64,000 nucleotides of DNA from [Enterobacter] lignolyticus SCF1 (GCF_000164865.1 NC_014618.1:3038001-3102000); one strand, 5' to 3'. Counted from the stretch's first letter, positions 10,080 to 19,807 are shown. Numbers and translations: made by a program. Notes: generated by a model not told the origin, from the sequence alone.

Positions 10080-10201
10080 GACCGACTCCACCCGCCCGTG
10101 ACAAAACGTCTATTTTGTCACACCCACAGCGAGAGGGAAGCTATCTGGTGTAATATCGCTGCATATCCCCGGTCAGATGGTCAAAAAAGGAACCAGTCAG
10201 G

Positions 10202-10981
10202 ATGCTTTTTACGCTGAAAAAGGTTGTCGGCGGCATGCTGTTGCCGCTGCCGTTGCTGCTATTGCTGATGGCGTTGGGATTGGGACTGCTCTGGTTCAGC
10301 CGTTTTCAGCGCGCAGGTAAGATTTGTCTGAGTTTTAGCTGGCTGTTTCTCCTGCTGCTCAGCCTGCAGCCGGTGGCTGACGCGCTGCTGAAACCCATCG
10401 AAAGCCGCTACCCGACATGGCGCGGCGCGACGCCGGTACGCTACGTTGTGGTGCTGGGCGGCGGCTATACCTGGAACCCGGCGTGGGCGCCAAGCTCTAA
10501 CCTTATCAACAACAGCCTGCCGCGCCTGACGGAAGGCGTTCGTCTGTGGCAGGCCAACCCCGGCGCCCGACTTATCTTTACCGGCGCGGCGGCGCGCACT
10601 AACCCGGTCAGTACCGCAGAAGCTGGCGCCAGAGTCGCGGAAAGTCTCGGCGTTCCGCGCAGCGCCATCATCGTACTGGAGACGCCGAAGGATACCGAAG
10701 AGGAGGCTGCCGCCGTAAAGGCGACGGTCGGCGATGCGCCGTTCTTGCTGGTGACCTCCGCCTCACACCTGCCGCGGGCGATGATCTTCTTTCGCCATGC
10801 CGGGCTTAACCCGCTGCCGGCGCCCGCGAACCAGCTGGCGATTGAATCACCGCTAAACCCATGGGAGCGGATGATCCCGTCGCCGGTGTGGCTGATGCAC
10901 AGCGACCGGGTCGGGTACGAAACCCTGGGTCGCCTGTGGCAATGGTTAAAAGGCGCGTCAGGCGAGCCAGGGCAGGAGTGA
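10202..10981 (+). CDS. elyC: ElyC (YcbC) envelope biogenesis factor, DUF218 protein
   Basis: Predicted 259 aa. Two N-terminal membrane segments (LLPLPLLLLLMALGLGLLWF, then LSFSWLFLLLLSLQPVADAL) are followed by a periplasmic DUF218 domain with VVLGGGYTWNP and LVTSASHLPRAM. In E. coli, ElyC is needed for peptidoglycan synthesis at low temperature and affects undecaprenyl-phosphate lipid carrier metabolism; its chemistry is not settled. The 3' end overlaps the convergent ycbJ by 24 bp. Confidence 0.92.
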   Translation: MLFTLKKVVGGMLLPLPLLLLLMALGLGLLWFSRFQRAGKICLSFSWLFLLLLSLQPVADALLKPIESRYPTWRGATPVRYVVVLGGGYTWNPAWAPSSNLINNSLPRLTEGVRLWQANPGARLIFTGAAARTNPVSTAEAGARVAESLGVPRSAIIVLETPKDTEEEAAAVKATVGDAPFLLVTSASHLPRAMIFFRHAGLNPLPAPANQLAIESPLNPWERMIPSPVWLMHSDRVGYETLGRLWQWLKGASGEPGQE

Positions 10982-11851
10982 TTTTGCCGCCAGCGAAAAG
11001 TTGGCGCGGTTGAAACGCCCGGTATTGACCAACTGGGCGACTTCATCCCACAGCAGATAGAGCCAGCGCCGCCAGAGGAAAGACTCCGCCACCGGCGCGC
11101 GCTGGAGGTAGTGCCACAGCAGATCCTCCGCAAGACCGCTGTCCGCCAGGCGAAACAGCTCGTACTCGCGGGGCGCCCACAGCATGACGCCCGGCCCCAC
11201 CATCGCCAGCAGCTGGTCGCTGCGGGAGTCTTTGAGCATACTGCGCAAGGTGAAGTTGCCGTGTACCAGCACGCAGTTATCGTTAAAACCGTCAAACAGC
11301 GCGGGCAGACACTCGCGAGTGCGGAACAGGATGCGTTTATCCTGCATGGTCAGTCCGGTGTTGTGGTACATGTTCAGCGTCCCCCACAGCACCTCGACCC
11401 GCTGGCGATACCACATCGGCCAAAGGTTTTCCTGCGTGCTGTCGACGGTGCCGACGCAGCCCCGGCTGTCCTGGCGGTGCCAGGCGAGCAGCCCTTCGAC
11501 GATTTGATCTTTAAGCTGATCCCAGCGCTCGGGCGTGCGGGCGGGCGCTTCGACGGAGACCCCGCGCAGGCGCTCGATCAGCAAAACATCCGGCCCCGGG
11601 TGCTCTTCATGGGTCATCACCCCATAAACCACCGGCATTCGCACGGTGCCGCTACGGGCCAGCATTGATATTTTCCATGCCAGCTGCTGCGCAACCCCCG
11701 ACGTTGAGAAGCTGCGTGCCAGTAGCGGCATAGGGTTTCCCTGTGCATCATACAGCGACCACAGCGCTGAATCGGCTTTTTCGCTGACGCACTCCACACG
11801 GCTGAGACGCTCACCCAACAGGTGGCTCAGTTCCGCTCGCAGTTGTTCCAT
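10958..11851 (-). CDS. ycbJ: YcbJ, uncharacterised kinase-like protein
   Basis: Predicted 297 aa starting MEQLRAELSHLLGERLSRVE, the E. coli length and start; an upstream extension of 20 codons is not conserved. No signal peptide or membrane segment is visible, so it is probably cytoplasmic. The segment VLVHGNFTLRSML resembles the HGD(x4)N catalytic loop of aminoglycoside-phosphotransferase-like kinases, but Asp is replaced by Asn, as I recall also in E. coli YcbJ. This suggests a kinase fold with altered or lost activity; that is inference. The 3' end overlaps the convergent elyC by 24 bp. Confidence 0.88.
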   Translation of the reverse strand: MEQLRAELSHLLGERLSRVECVSEKADSALWSLYDAQGNPMPLLARSFSTSGVAQQLAWKISMLARSGTVRMPVVYGVMTHEEHPGPDVLLIERLRGVSVEAPARTPERWDQLKDQIVEGLLAWHRQDSRGCVGTVDSTQENLWPMWYRQRVEVLWGTLNMYHNTGLTMQDKRILFRTRECLPALFDGFNDNCVLVHGNFTLRSMLKDSRSDQLLAMVGPGVMLWAPREYELFRLADSGLAEDLLWHYLQRAPVAESFLWRRWLYLLWDEVAQLVNTGRFNRANFSLAAKSLLPWLA

Positions 11852-11955
11852 ATCGGTTACCCCTATGAAGACTACTGTTTTTATAATGAGCGTCGCAGGC
11901 TGAGATGTCACCCGGGTAAGATCAAAAAAAACGAGGAAAAACGAGGCGCTAGATT

Positions 11956-11976
11956 TGCCCCTTCACGGAAGGGGCA
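11956..11976 (-). terminator. Hairpin after kdsB
   Basis: A perfect 9-bp stem, TGCCCCTTC/GAAGGGGCA with a 3-base loop, starts 7 bases beyond the kdsB stop. No good T-run follows on the minus strand, so it may be a weak terminator or a 3'-end stabiliser. Confidence 0.5.
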
Positions 11977-11982
11977 GGAAAA

Positions 11983-12729
11983 TCAACGAAGTTCGGCGCG
12001 CACGCGGGCCAGGTCTTCAGGCGTATCGACGCCGGTGCCAGGAACCTGTCGGGCGACGGCGACATGGATTTTTTCGCCATACCACAGCACGCGCAGCTGT
12101 TCGAGCATTTCAATCTGCTCAAGCGGGCTCGGCGCCCATCCGACGTACCGGCGAATGAACCCCGCGCGGTAGCCGTAAATGCCAATATGACGCAGCAGCG
12201 TATCGCCGATAGCCTCGCGGCTTTGCGCAAAACGATCGCGATCCCACGGAATGGTGGCCCGCGAAAAATAGAGCGCGTAGCCCTGCGCGTCCATCACCAC
12301 CTTCACGGCGTTCGGGTTAAAGGCTTCTTCGGCATCATGAATCGGCACCGCGAGGGTCGCCATACCGGATTTGCTCGCCGCCAGATTTTCCGCCACCTGG
12401 CGGATAATCACCGGAGGGATCATCGGCTCGTCGCCCTGCACGTTGACGATCAGGGTGTCGTCGCTAAAGCCGCATTTCTCGACAACCTCTGCCAGACGCT
12501 CAGTACCGGACTGATGATCGGCGCGGGTCATGCAGACCTCACCGCCTACGGCCTCAACGGCGCGGGCGACATCGTCGTGATCCGTCGCCACGATGATCCG
12601 CGCCGCGCCGGATTCCCGCGCGCGCTCGAGGACGTGGACGATCATCGGTTTACCGTTGATGTCCTGCAGCGGTTTGCCCGGCAGGCGCGTGGAGGCGTAG
12701 CGGGCGGGGATAATGACGACAAAGCTCAT
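11983..12729 (-). CDS. kdsB: KdsB CMP-KDO synthetase
   Basis: Predicted 248 aa, the usual length. The N-terminus MSFVVIIPARYASTRLPGKP is the nucleotide-binding signature of CMP-sugar synthetases; VQGDEPMIPP carries metal-binding acidic residues. The enzyme activates KDO with CTP to CMP-KDO for the inner core of lipopolysaccharide, in the cytoplasm. It overlaps ycaR by 4 bp (ATGA), so translation is coupled. lpxK and msbA, other lipid A genes, lie just upstream in the same direction, separated by ycaR and ycaQ. Confidence 0.97.
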   Translation of the reverse strand: MSFVVIIPARYASTRLPGKPLQDINGKPMIVHVLERARESGAARIIVATDHDDVARAVEAVGGEVCMTRADHQSGTERLAEVVEKCGFSDDTLIVNVQGDEPMIPPVIIRQVAENLAASKSGMATLAVPIHDAEEAFNPNAVKVVMDAQGYALYFSRATIPWDRDRFAQSREAIGDTLLRHIGIYGYRAGFIRRYVGWAPSPLEQIEMLEQLRVLWYGEKIHVAVARQVPGTGVDTPEDLARVRAELR

Positions 12730-12908
12730 GGATGGCTCTCTTCTACGCTCATAGGACGGGCTTCGGTTTCCAGCAGCACGGGAATGCCTTCGCGCAGGGG
12801 AAATGCCAGAGCGTCGAGTTTGCAGATAAGTTCTTGCTTATCCTGGCTGTAATACAGCTTGCCGTTGCACACGGGACAGGCAATGATTTCAAGTAAGCGG
12901 TGATCCAT
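12726..12908 (-). CDS. ycaR: YcaR, small Trm112/UPF0434-type protein
   Basis: Predicted 60 aa, starting MDHRLLEIIACPVCNGKLYY at 12908; E. coli YcaR is also 60 aa. CPVC and a further ELIC form a small zinc-ribbon-like motif, and FPLREGIPVLL is typical of the Trm112p/UPF0434 family. Its role in bacteria is unknown. It overlaps kdsB by 4 bp. Confidence 0.93.
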   Translation of the reverse strand: MDHRLLEIIACPVCNGKLYYSQDKQELICKLDALAFPLREGIPVLLETEARPMSVEESHP

Positions 12909-12961
12909 AGTTCCTCCAGATGGACCGAAAAAGTATCGGTGAAGCATACCACAGCGGCAGC

Positions 12962-14191
12962 TTATGCGGCCGCAATTTCCCACCCCGTACGCTGACGGGC
13001 AAAGATCGTGGCGGGCAGCTGGCGGATTTCCACGCGCTGCGCCCCCTGCCAGAGGGCAAAATCATCGATGGCCTGCTTAAGTCCCTGCTCCAGCGCGCCG
13101 CTGACGCGCACGCCTTCCTGCAGATAGAGGGCGAAAACCTCCAGCACGCCGGTTTTACGGTGGATTTTGCTGTCCATGCGGCCGACCAGTTTTCCCTGAT
13201 GCAGCAGCGGCAGGACAAAATAGCCGTACTGGCGTTTTGGCGCCGGCGTGTAGCACTCCAGCCGGTAGCTGAAATCAAACAGCTGTTCGGCGCGTTTGCG
13301 ATCCCATACCACCGGGTCGAACGGCGAGAGCACCGCGCTATGGGTAGCCCGCAGTTTCCCCGCCAGCGCCTCGTCGAGCGGCTGCGAGAGAGAAGCGTGC
13401 ACCCACATCTCCCCCAGCCCTTCGACCTCCACCGGGATGACCTGTCCTTCGGTCTGCCAGCGCGCCAGCAGCGCCGGGATCGCGGGCCTGCGCAGACGAT
13501 AGTAGTCGGCCAGCCACTGCGCGCGAAACAGCCCCAGGCTGCGGGCGCTGTTTTGCAGCATGACGTCTTCGGCGTCCTGCTGGCTTAACATGTCCCGCTC
13601 GTCGTCCCAGTGGGGCATGACCCGGGAGGTCAGATCGTAGATACGCTGAAAGTTATGTCGCCCGGTCACCATCACCTGCCCGGCGGTAAACAGCCCTTCC
13701 AGATGGCGTTTATGCGGTTTCCACTCCCACCATCCGCTTGCGCCTTTGCGGGGATGCTCAAAATCCGTGGAGCGCACCGGTCCGTTTTTTTCAATCAGCG
13801 CCAGCAGTTCTGCTATCTCTTGCGCATGCTCCTCCATCCACGATTCACGGTATTTCCAGCCCATGTTTTCAGGCGCGAGCATGCGGTGACGCACCAAGGG
13901 AAAATCGCTCCTGGGCAGGAAGCAGGCCTCATGCGCCCAATACTCCATCAGCTCGCCGCGCTTTAGCGACGCATCCAGCCAGTCCTGAGGATAAGCGCCC
14001 AGGCGGCTGAACAGCACCAGGTAAGGGCTGCGGGCCACCACATTGATGGTATCTATCTGGAGCAGAGACATGCGCTCGATAGTGCGCAGAATATCGTCAG
14101 GCTGTGGGCGGCGACGGGGCTTTTTTAATAGCCCTTGCGCGTGGAGGTGTAGATGGCGTGCGGCAGTGAGCGACAGTTTCCGTGCGGACAT
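12962..14191 (-). CDS. ycaQ: YcaQ (AlkX) winged-helix DNA glycosylase
   Basis: Predicted 409 aa (E. coli 410). The N-terminus MSARKLSLTAARHLHLHAQG leads to LLQIDTINVVARSPYLVLFS, typical of the HTH_42 (AlkZ/YcaQ) superfamily. E. coli YcaQ is reported to excise alkylated purines and unhook interstrand DNA crosslinks; the QID residues fit the QxD-type catalytic motif described for this subfamily. It lies between lpxK and ycaR in the same direction with short gaps, so it may be co-transcribed with lipid A genes without a clear functional link. Confidence 0.92.
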   Translation of the reverse strand: MSARKLSLTAARHLHLHAQGLLKKPRRRPQPDDILRTIERMSLLQIDTINVVARSPYLVLFSRLGAYPQDWLDASLKRGELMEYWAHEACFLPRSDFPLVRHRMLAPENMGWKYRESWMEEHAQEIAELLALIEKNGPVRSTDFEHPRKGASGWWEWKPHKRHLEGLFTAGQVMVTGRHNFQRIYDLTSRVMPHWDDERDMLSQQDAEDVMLQNSARSLGLFRAQWLADYYRLRRPAIPALLARWQTEGQVIPVEVEGLGEMWVHASLSQPLDEALAGKLRATHSAVLSPFDPVVWDRKRAEQLFDFSYRLECYTPAPKRQYGYFVLPLLHQGKLVGRMDSKIHRKTGVLEVFALYLQEGVRVSGALEQGLKQAIDDFALWQGAQRVEIRQLPATIFARQRTGWEIAAA

Positions 14192-14230
14192 GTGGGTTCC
14201 CCATCATTGCGCGGCCGCCCGAAACCGAAG

Positions 14231-15211
14231 CTACCGCCGCGCCAGAGTGACAAGTTGCTGAATAAGCTGCTGCGCGCCGTCGTCGGCAAAAGAGGCGTCA
14301 ACCGGCAGATACCACCAGCACGCCTCGGCAAACGCCCGGCACTTCACGGCATCTTTTTCGGTCATGATAAGCGTCTGCCCCGGCTGCGTCAGCGCGCGAA
14401 CGTCGGCCGCCGTTAGCGACTGATGATCGGCAAGCGCGACGCTTTTTTGCAGCACGACGCCGCTGCTTTCCAGTGTGGCAAAGAAACGCGGAGGATGACC
14501 AATCCCGGCCATCGCAACGACGTTCGTTAACGCGGCGACATCACGCTTCTCGCCGGTCTTAAGATTCACCGCCAGACCGGGTTTAAGCTGCATCGCCAGC
14601 TCGCCTTTACCCGGCACTCCGCCGTTGACAATAACCGCATCCACGGTACGCAGCCGGGAAGCGCGCTCCCGCATCGGCCCGGCAGGAAGCCACCAGCCGT
14701 TGCCAAAACGACGCACGCCGTCGATCACTACGATCTCTTTATCGCGCGCCAGCCGGTAGTGCTGTAGTCCGTCGTCGGTGATGATAATGTGCAGATCGTG
14801 CGCCGCGAGCAGCGCCTGCACCGCTTCGCTGCGCGCCGGAGAAACCGCAACCGGGGCGCCGGTACGCTGGTAAATCAGCACCGGCTCATCACCAGCTTCA
14901 GAGGTAGAGGTGTGCGCGTCAAGCACCAGCGGGTAGCGCCCTGCTTTACCGCCGTAGCCCCGGGAGACGACGCCTGCGCGAATGCCGTGCTGCTGAAGCT
15001 GCTCTACCAGCCAGATGACCACGGGCGTTTTCCCGTTGCCGCCGGCGGTCAGGTTGCCGACCACCACAACCGGAACCGGTGAACGCCAGGCTTTTTTCAG
15101 CCCCAGCCGGTAGCTGAGGCGAATCAGCGCGCTTATCAGGCCATAAAGCAAAGATAGCGGCCAGAGCAGCAGCCAGAGCCGCGATTCACCGGACCAGATG
15201 CGGGAGATCAT
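14231..15211 (-). CDS. lpxK: LpxK tetraacyldisaccharide 4'-kinase
   Basis: Predicted 326 aa. One N-terminal membrane helix (WLLLWPLSLLYGLISALI) is followed by a P-loop GNLTAGGNGKTP at about residues 52-63. LpxK phosphorylates the 4' position of the lipid A disaccharide at the inner face of the cytoplasmic membrane, the sixth step of the Raetz pathway. Its start overlaps the msbA stop by 4 bp, and the two are known to work in sequence: lipid A core made, then flipped. Confidence 0.97.
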   Translation of the reverse strand: MISRIWSGESRLWLLLWPLSLLYGLISALIRLSYRLGLKKAWRSPVPVVVVGNLTAGGNGKTPVVIWLVEQLQQHGIRAGVVSRGYGGKAGRYPLVLDAHTSTSEAGDEPVLIYQRTGAPVAVSPARSEAVQALLAAHDLHIIITDDGLQHYRLARDKEIVVIDGVRRFGNGWWLPAGPMRERASRLRTVDAVIVNGGVPGKGELAMQLKPGLAVNLKTGEKRDVAALTNVVAMAGIGHPPRFFATLESSGVVLQKSVALADHQSLTAADVRALTQPGQTLIMTEKDAVKCRAFAEACWWYLPVDASFADDGAQQLIQQLVTLARR

Positions 15212-16956
15212 TGGCCGAATTGCATCTTATGCAGCTGCGCATAAACGCCGCGGTGCGCCAGCAAATCCTCGTGGCTGCCGCGTTCGACGATGCAACCATC
15301 CTCAACGACCACAATTTCGTCGGCCTTCTCGATGGTGGAGAGACGGTGAGCGATAACCAGCGAGGTGCGGTTTTTCTGCAGCTCGTCCAGCGCCGCCTGA
15401 ATAGCGCGCTCGGATTCGGTATCCAGCGCCGACGTCGCTTCATCCAGAATCAGGATCGGACTGTTACGCAGCAGCGCGCGGGCAATGGCTATACGCTGAC
15501 GCTGGCCGCCGGAGAGCAGTACGCCATTCTCGCCGATGACGGTATCCAGGCCATTATCCATCTTGTTGATAAAGTCCATGGCGTAGGCCATCTTCGCCGC
15601 TTTTTCGATATCCTCGCGGCTGTACTCATCGGTTCGCGCGTAAGCGATATTGTTGGCGACGGTATCGTTAAACAGGTGTACGTTCTGCGACACCAGCGCC
15701 ACCTGATCGCGCAGCGACGTCAGCTTGTATTCACGCAGATCGTGTCCGTCGAGCAGAATGGAGCCTTCATTGATATCGTAGAAACGGGTAATCAGGCTTG
15801 CCATGGTGGATTTGCCCGAGCCGGAACGACCCACCAGCGCCACCGTCTTGCCCTCAGGAATATGCAGGTTGATATCGCGCAGCGCCGGCACTTCACGGCC
15901 TGGATAGGTAAAGGTCACATGGCGGAACTCAACGTCGCCTTTCGCGCGTTCAACCACGCGCGTGCCTTCATCTTTTTCCTGCTCGCTATCAAGAATCGCA
16001 AACAGCGTCTGGCACGCCGCCATACCGCGCTGGAACTGGGCGTTCACGTTAGTCAGCGATTTCAGCGGACGCATCAGCGCAATCATCGAGGAGAAAACCA
16101 CGGTAATGGTACCGGCGGTCAGGGTCTCCATGACGCTTGGGAAGCTCGCGGCATACAGTACAAACGCCAGCGCCAGCGAGGCAATGAGCTGAATCACCGG
16201 ATCGGAAATTGAGGACGCGGACACCATCTTCATGCCCTGCAGGCGCATTTTATTGCTGACCTTTTCGAAGCGGTGGGTTTCTACCTCCTGGCCGCCGAAC
16301 ATCAGTACTTCTTTATGCCCCTTGAGCATCTGCTCCGCGCTGGTGGTGACCTGTCCCATGGTGTTTTGCATGTTCTTACTGATATTACGAAAACGCTTCG
16401 ATACCAGACGAATAGCAATCGACACAATCGGCGCCAGCACGATAAGAATGATAGAGAGCTGCCAGCTGTACCAGAACATCATCGCGAACAGGCCGATGAT
16501 GGACGCGCCTTCGCGCACCACCGTAATCAGCGCGCTGGACGAGGATGAGGCAACCTGCTCAGAGTCATAGGTAATGCGTGACAGCAGCGTCCCGGTCGAC
16601 TGCTTGTCGAAAAAGGAAACCGGCATGCCCATCATGTGGCCGAATAAGCGGCGACGCATGGTCATGACGACCTTGCCGGACACCCAGGAAATGCAATAGC
16701 TGGAGATATAGCTGGTAACACCGCGCAGGATCATCAGCCCTATGACCACCAGCGGCATCCACAACAGCACTGAGCGATCCGTTTTACCAAAACCATCATC
16801 CAGTAATGGTTTAAGCAGCGATAGCATGAAGGTATCGCTGGCTGCGTTAAGAATTAACGCCACAGCCGCCACGATCAACCCCGCTTTAAAAGGCGCAATC
16901 AAAGGCCAAAGTCTGCGGAAGGTCTGCCACGTGGTGAGATCTTTGTCGTTCTGCAT
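15208..16956 (-). CDS. msbA: MsbA lipid A flippase, ABC exporter
   Basis: Predicted 582 aa, the E. coli length. An N-terminal six-helix membrane domain is followed by a nucleotide-binding domain with Walker A GRSGSGKS near residue 376, signature LLSGGQRQRIAIARALL and Walker B ILILDEATSALD. The homodimer flips core-lipid A across the inner membrane. Translationally coupled to lpxK by a 4-bp overlap; 36 bp downstream of comEC. Confidence 0.98.
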   Translation of the reverse strand: MQNDKDLTTWQTFRRLWPLIAPFKAGLIVAAVALILNAASDTFMLSLLKPLLDDGFGKTDRSVLLWMPLVVIGLMILRGVTSYISSYCISWVSGKVVMTMRRRLFGHMMGMPVSFFDKQSTGTLLSRITYDSEQVASSSSSALITVVREGASIIGLFAMMFWYSWQLSIILIVLAPIVSIAIRLVSKRFRNISKNMQNTMGQVTTSAEQMLKGHKEVLMFGGQEVETHRFEKVSNKMRLQGMKMVSASSISDPVIQLIASLALAFVLYAASFPSVMETLTAGTITVVFSSMIALMRPLKSLTNVNAQFQRGMAACQTLFAILDSEQEKDEGTRVVERAKGDVEFRHVTFTYPGREVPALRDINLHIPEGKTVALVGRSGSGKSTMASLITRFYDINEGSILLDGHDLREYKLTSLRDQVALVSQNVHLFNDTVANNIAYARTDEYSREDIEKAAKMAYAMDFINKMDNGLDTVIGENGVLLSGGQRQRIAIARALLRNSPILILDEATSALDTESERAIQAALDELQKNRTSLVIAHRLSTIEKADEIVVVEDGCIVERGSHEDLLAHRGVYAQLHKMQFGQ

Positions 16957-16992
16957 TCAAAAAACCAGCTCATGTTGAAATAGCCGCATATT

Positions 16993-19248
16993 CTACCCGT
17001 TATCATGAGCATCGCCAAACCACTGATGATACCAACGGCGGAAATATTGATCGCGTAAGCTATGGATTTGCCAACTCTCTGTATCAAAAGTGAGCGTAAT
17101 TTGCCCCTGATGCGGCGTATCCTGCCAGCGGTAGCCCTGCCGCTGATAGCGTTTTATCACCTTTGGGGCCGGAAAATGCCAGGCGTTGTAGCGCGCCGCG
17201 GAAGCCAGCGCCAGCGTGCCATTCACGCGCTGTAGCAGCGTGACGCCAGACGAGGTCAGGCTGCCGTGATGGGGAACCTGGATTACTGTAGATGCCACAT
17301 GTCGCCAGTAATGGCTTATCAGCATTTTTTCCGCGGCTAATTCAATGTCTCCGGTGAGCAAAATACTGAAACGGCCGTCGTCAACTCTGACGACGCAGGA
17401 GAGATTGTTGCCGCGTTCCTGTCCTTCCGGCAGCGGCCAGAGCGCCTGAAAGCGCAGCCCCTGCCAGTGCCAGCGTTCCCCTCGCTGACACGGCAGATGC
17501 CCTTTCCAGCCGAGCGGGCTGCGAACCCACGCCTTCGGCCACGTTCGCGCCAGCGTATTCAGACCGCCGCGATGGTCGAGATGCTCATGGCTGATGATAA
17601 TCCCGTCGGGAACCAGATGGTGCCAGCGCAGCCAGGGGACGATCAGCTGCTGAGCACTGTCGCCGCCAGGCCAGGCAAGCCCGGTATCGTAAAGGATGGC
17701 CCTGCCGTTTCGCTCGATAACCATCGCCAGCCCCTGTCCGACGTCCAGCATGGTAACGCGCCACGGGTGGCCCACGGTAAACCGCCAGAACGGAAAAGTC
17801 AGCAGTATGCACAGCGTCCCCCACAGCGCCGGCGCGGTCGCCCAGGCATGAAAGCGCCAGACGGCGATCAGCAGCCACGGCAGCAGCGTCAGCCAGAGAC
17901 CGCGCGCATCAACGTTGAGCCAGCCCGCCGGAAGGTGGTGCAACAGCCAGAAAAGCCCCGCCATCAGCGCATCGGTAATTTGCCAGACGCCGAACTCAAC
18001 TATGGCGGGTCCGGTGAGGTGCAGCAGCATACCGGTTAAGATCAGCGGAACAATCAGCAGCGTCACCAGCGGTACCGCGAACAGATTTGCCGCCACCGAC
18101 ACCGTGCTGACGCCGTGAAAAAGCAAAACCTGCAGCGGCAGCAGCAAAAACATCAGCCCAACCTGCAGATGCAGAAGATTCAGTAGCCACCCGCCCCGCG
18201 TCCAGCGCGGCGCCGGTACCCACTGATACCAGAAGATAAGCGCCGCAACGGCAAAACACGACAGCCACAGGCTTTGCGACAGCACCGCCAGCGGGTCCAT
18301 CGCCAGGATAGCGGCCATGCCGCACAGCCAGACCTCCCACGATGACCATCGACGCCCCTGCAGGCGCAGCGCATTCCAGACGCCAATGCCGACAACCGTC
18401 CGCAGCGCCGGCGGCTGAAGCCCGGTTAAGGCGGCATACAGAAATGCCCCGAGAAACCCGGCAACCAGCGGTAGCCGCCAGTTTATCCAGCGCCCCGGCA
18501 GCAGGCGCTGTGCTCCCCGAACCAGCAGCGACCCGAGCAGCGCGCCTAACGCAATATGCAGGCCGGAAATCGCCATCAGATGCATGGTTCCCGTTTGCTG
18601 CATGATGGCGTTGACCTCAGGCGGGAGCGACAGGCGCTCCCCCATTCCCAGAGCGATGATGACCTGGCGCCAGGAAAATGGCGCCAGCGTCTGCTGCAGC
18701 GATGCCAGGTAGTGCGCCCGCCAGGAGCAGGAGGCGTTGAGCGGCGTGGCGGCCAGGATGGCGCCGCTGAGTATACTGTGCCGGGAAAACGCGTAGCGCT
18801 GTGAATCAAACGCGCCGTCATTTAATTGCCCATGCACCGCCCGGGCGCGAACCGTCATTCTCCAGCGCTGGCCCGCGCATGCCGACGGCGTCAGAGGCCC
18901 GCCGTACAGGGTGATACCAGGCGCCGGAAACAACCGTTTCCCGCGGTGGCGAACAATCTCCGCCTGATGGACGGTTTGTCCGTCCGTGCTGCGGATAACA
19001 ACATCCACCGTTTGCGCTTTTCCCGTTAGCCGCGACACCGGCCATAGCACCTGCTGAGCCGACAAAACGGCCCAGCAAAAGCACAGCAGCGTCACCCCCG
19101 TATAGCGCAGAACGGGCTTCGGGTAAAAGGCCAGCAGGCAGGCGAGCAGGATAAATCCGCCGGTGAGAGTGACGCCGGGAAGTATGGGCAAAACGATAAG
19201 CGGTGAAATACCGCCGATAACGCAGACGGCAAGCGATGGTAAACGCAT
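16993..19248 (-). CDS. ycaI: ComEC/Rec2-family protein (YcaI)
   Basis: Predicted 751 aa, similar in length to E. coli YcaI. It has an N-terminal membrane and DUF4131-like part, a central multi-helix competence domain (AISGLHIALGALLGSLLVRG) and a C-terminal metallo-beta-lactamase domain with SHEHLDHRGG, LLTGDIE and VPHHGSLTSSG. In competent bacteria ComEC forms the inner-membrane channel for incoming single-stranded DNA, and the C-terminal domain is thought to be the nuclease. Enterobacteria are not usually naturally competent in the laboratory; the E. coli homologue is tied to use of DNA as a nutrient. Intact frame, no degradation seen. Confidence 0.9.
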   Translation of the reverse strand: MRLPSLAVCVIGGISPLIVLPILPGVTLTGGFILLACLLAFYPKPVLRYTGVTLLCFCWAVLSAQQVLWPVSRLTGKAQTVDVVIRSTDGQTVHQAEIVRHRGKRLFPAPGITLYGGPLTPSACAGQRWRMTVRARAVHGQLNDGAFDSQRYAFSRHSILSGAILAATPLNASCSWRAHYLASLQQTLAPFSWRQVIIALGMGERLSLPPEVNAIMQQTGTMHLMAISGLHIALGALLGSLLVRGAQRLLPGRWINWRLPLVAGFLGAFLYAALTGLQPPALRTVVGIGVWNALRLQGRRWSSWEVWLCGMAAILAMDPLAVLSQSLWLSCFAVAALIFWYQWVPAPRWTRGGWLLNLLHLQVGLMFLLLPLQVLLFHGVSTVSVAANLFAVPLVTLLIVPLILTGMLLHLTGPAIVEFGVWQITDALMAGLFWLLHHLPAGWLNVDARGLWLTLLPWLLIAVWRFHAWATAPALWGTLCILLTFPFWRFTVGHPWRVTMLDVGQGLAMVIERNGRAILYDTGLAWPGGDSAQQLIVPWLRWHHLVPDGIIISHEHLDHRGGLNTLARTWPKAWVRSPLGWKGHLPCQRGERWHWQGLRFQALWPLPEGQERGNNLSCVVRVDDGRFSILLTGDIELAAEKMLISHYWRHVASTVIQVPHHGSLTSSGVTLLQRVNGTLALASAARYNAWHFPAPKVIKRYQRQGYRWQDTPHQGQITLTFDTESWQIHSLRDQYFRRWYHQWFGDAHDNG

Positions 19249-19412
19249 GACACTCCCTCCTCCATGGGCAAGTGTCCGGCGTCAGCAGGATAATGTCTGG
19301 TGCGTTTTCAACAGGTTGCGGCGCTGCGCGAAAGAAATAAAACCCCATTACAGAAAGTTGCAGTGCCTGCGCAGCGGTGGTTCCAATACACCGTAAGCTG
19401 CCGGCAGAAATG

Positions 19413-19438
19413 AAAAAAGCACCCGCAGGTGCTTTTTT
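19413..19438. terminator. Terminator downstream of ihfB
   Basis: The stem GCACC/GGTGC is flanked by A-run on the left and T-run on the right, so it can work in both directions. It lies about 38 bases past the ihfB stop codon and upstream of comEC, separating the two transcripts. Confidence 0.8.
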
Positions 19439-19475
19439 CTCGCTCAAGTTTTAACAGCAGCGCGCTGACAATAAC

Positions 19476-19760
19476 TCAACCGTAAATATTGGCGCGATCG
19501 CGCAATTCTTTACCCGGCTTAAAGTGCGGAACGTATTTACCTTCCAGCTCGACTTTATCGCCTGTTTTCGGGTTGCGCCCGACGCGTGGGGCACGGTAAT
19601 GCAAAGAGAAGCTGCCGAAACCGCGGATTTCAATGCGCTCACCCTGGGCCAGCGTAGAGGCCATATGTTCCAGCATCTCTTTAACAGCATCTTCGACCGC
19701 TTTCGCAGGAATGTGAGATTGCTGGCTAGCAAGTCTTTCAATGAGCTCTGACTTGGTCAT
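19476..19760 (-). CDS. ihfB: IhfB, integration host factor beta subunit
   Basis: Predicted 94 aa, the family length. MTKSELIERLASQQSHIPAK starts the HU/IHF fold, and PRVGRNPKTGDKV carries the conserved Pro-bearing beta arm that intercalates into and bends DNA. Paired with IhfA it bends specific sites in recombination, replication and transcription. It lies downstream of rpsA in the same direction, separated by 153 bp that hold three strong hairpins. Confidence 0.98.
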   Translation of the reverse strand: MTKSELIERLASQQSHIPAKAVEDAVKEMLEHMASTLAQGERIEIRGFGSFSLHYRAPRVGRNPKTGDKVELEGKYVPHFKPGKELRDRANIYG

Positions 19761-19807
19761 GATTCCTCCGGTTTCCTTTCAGGAAAGTAATAGCTAACAG
19801 CTTGCAC

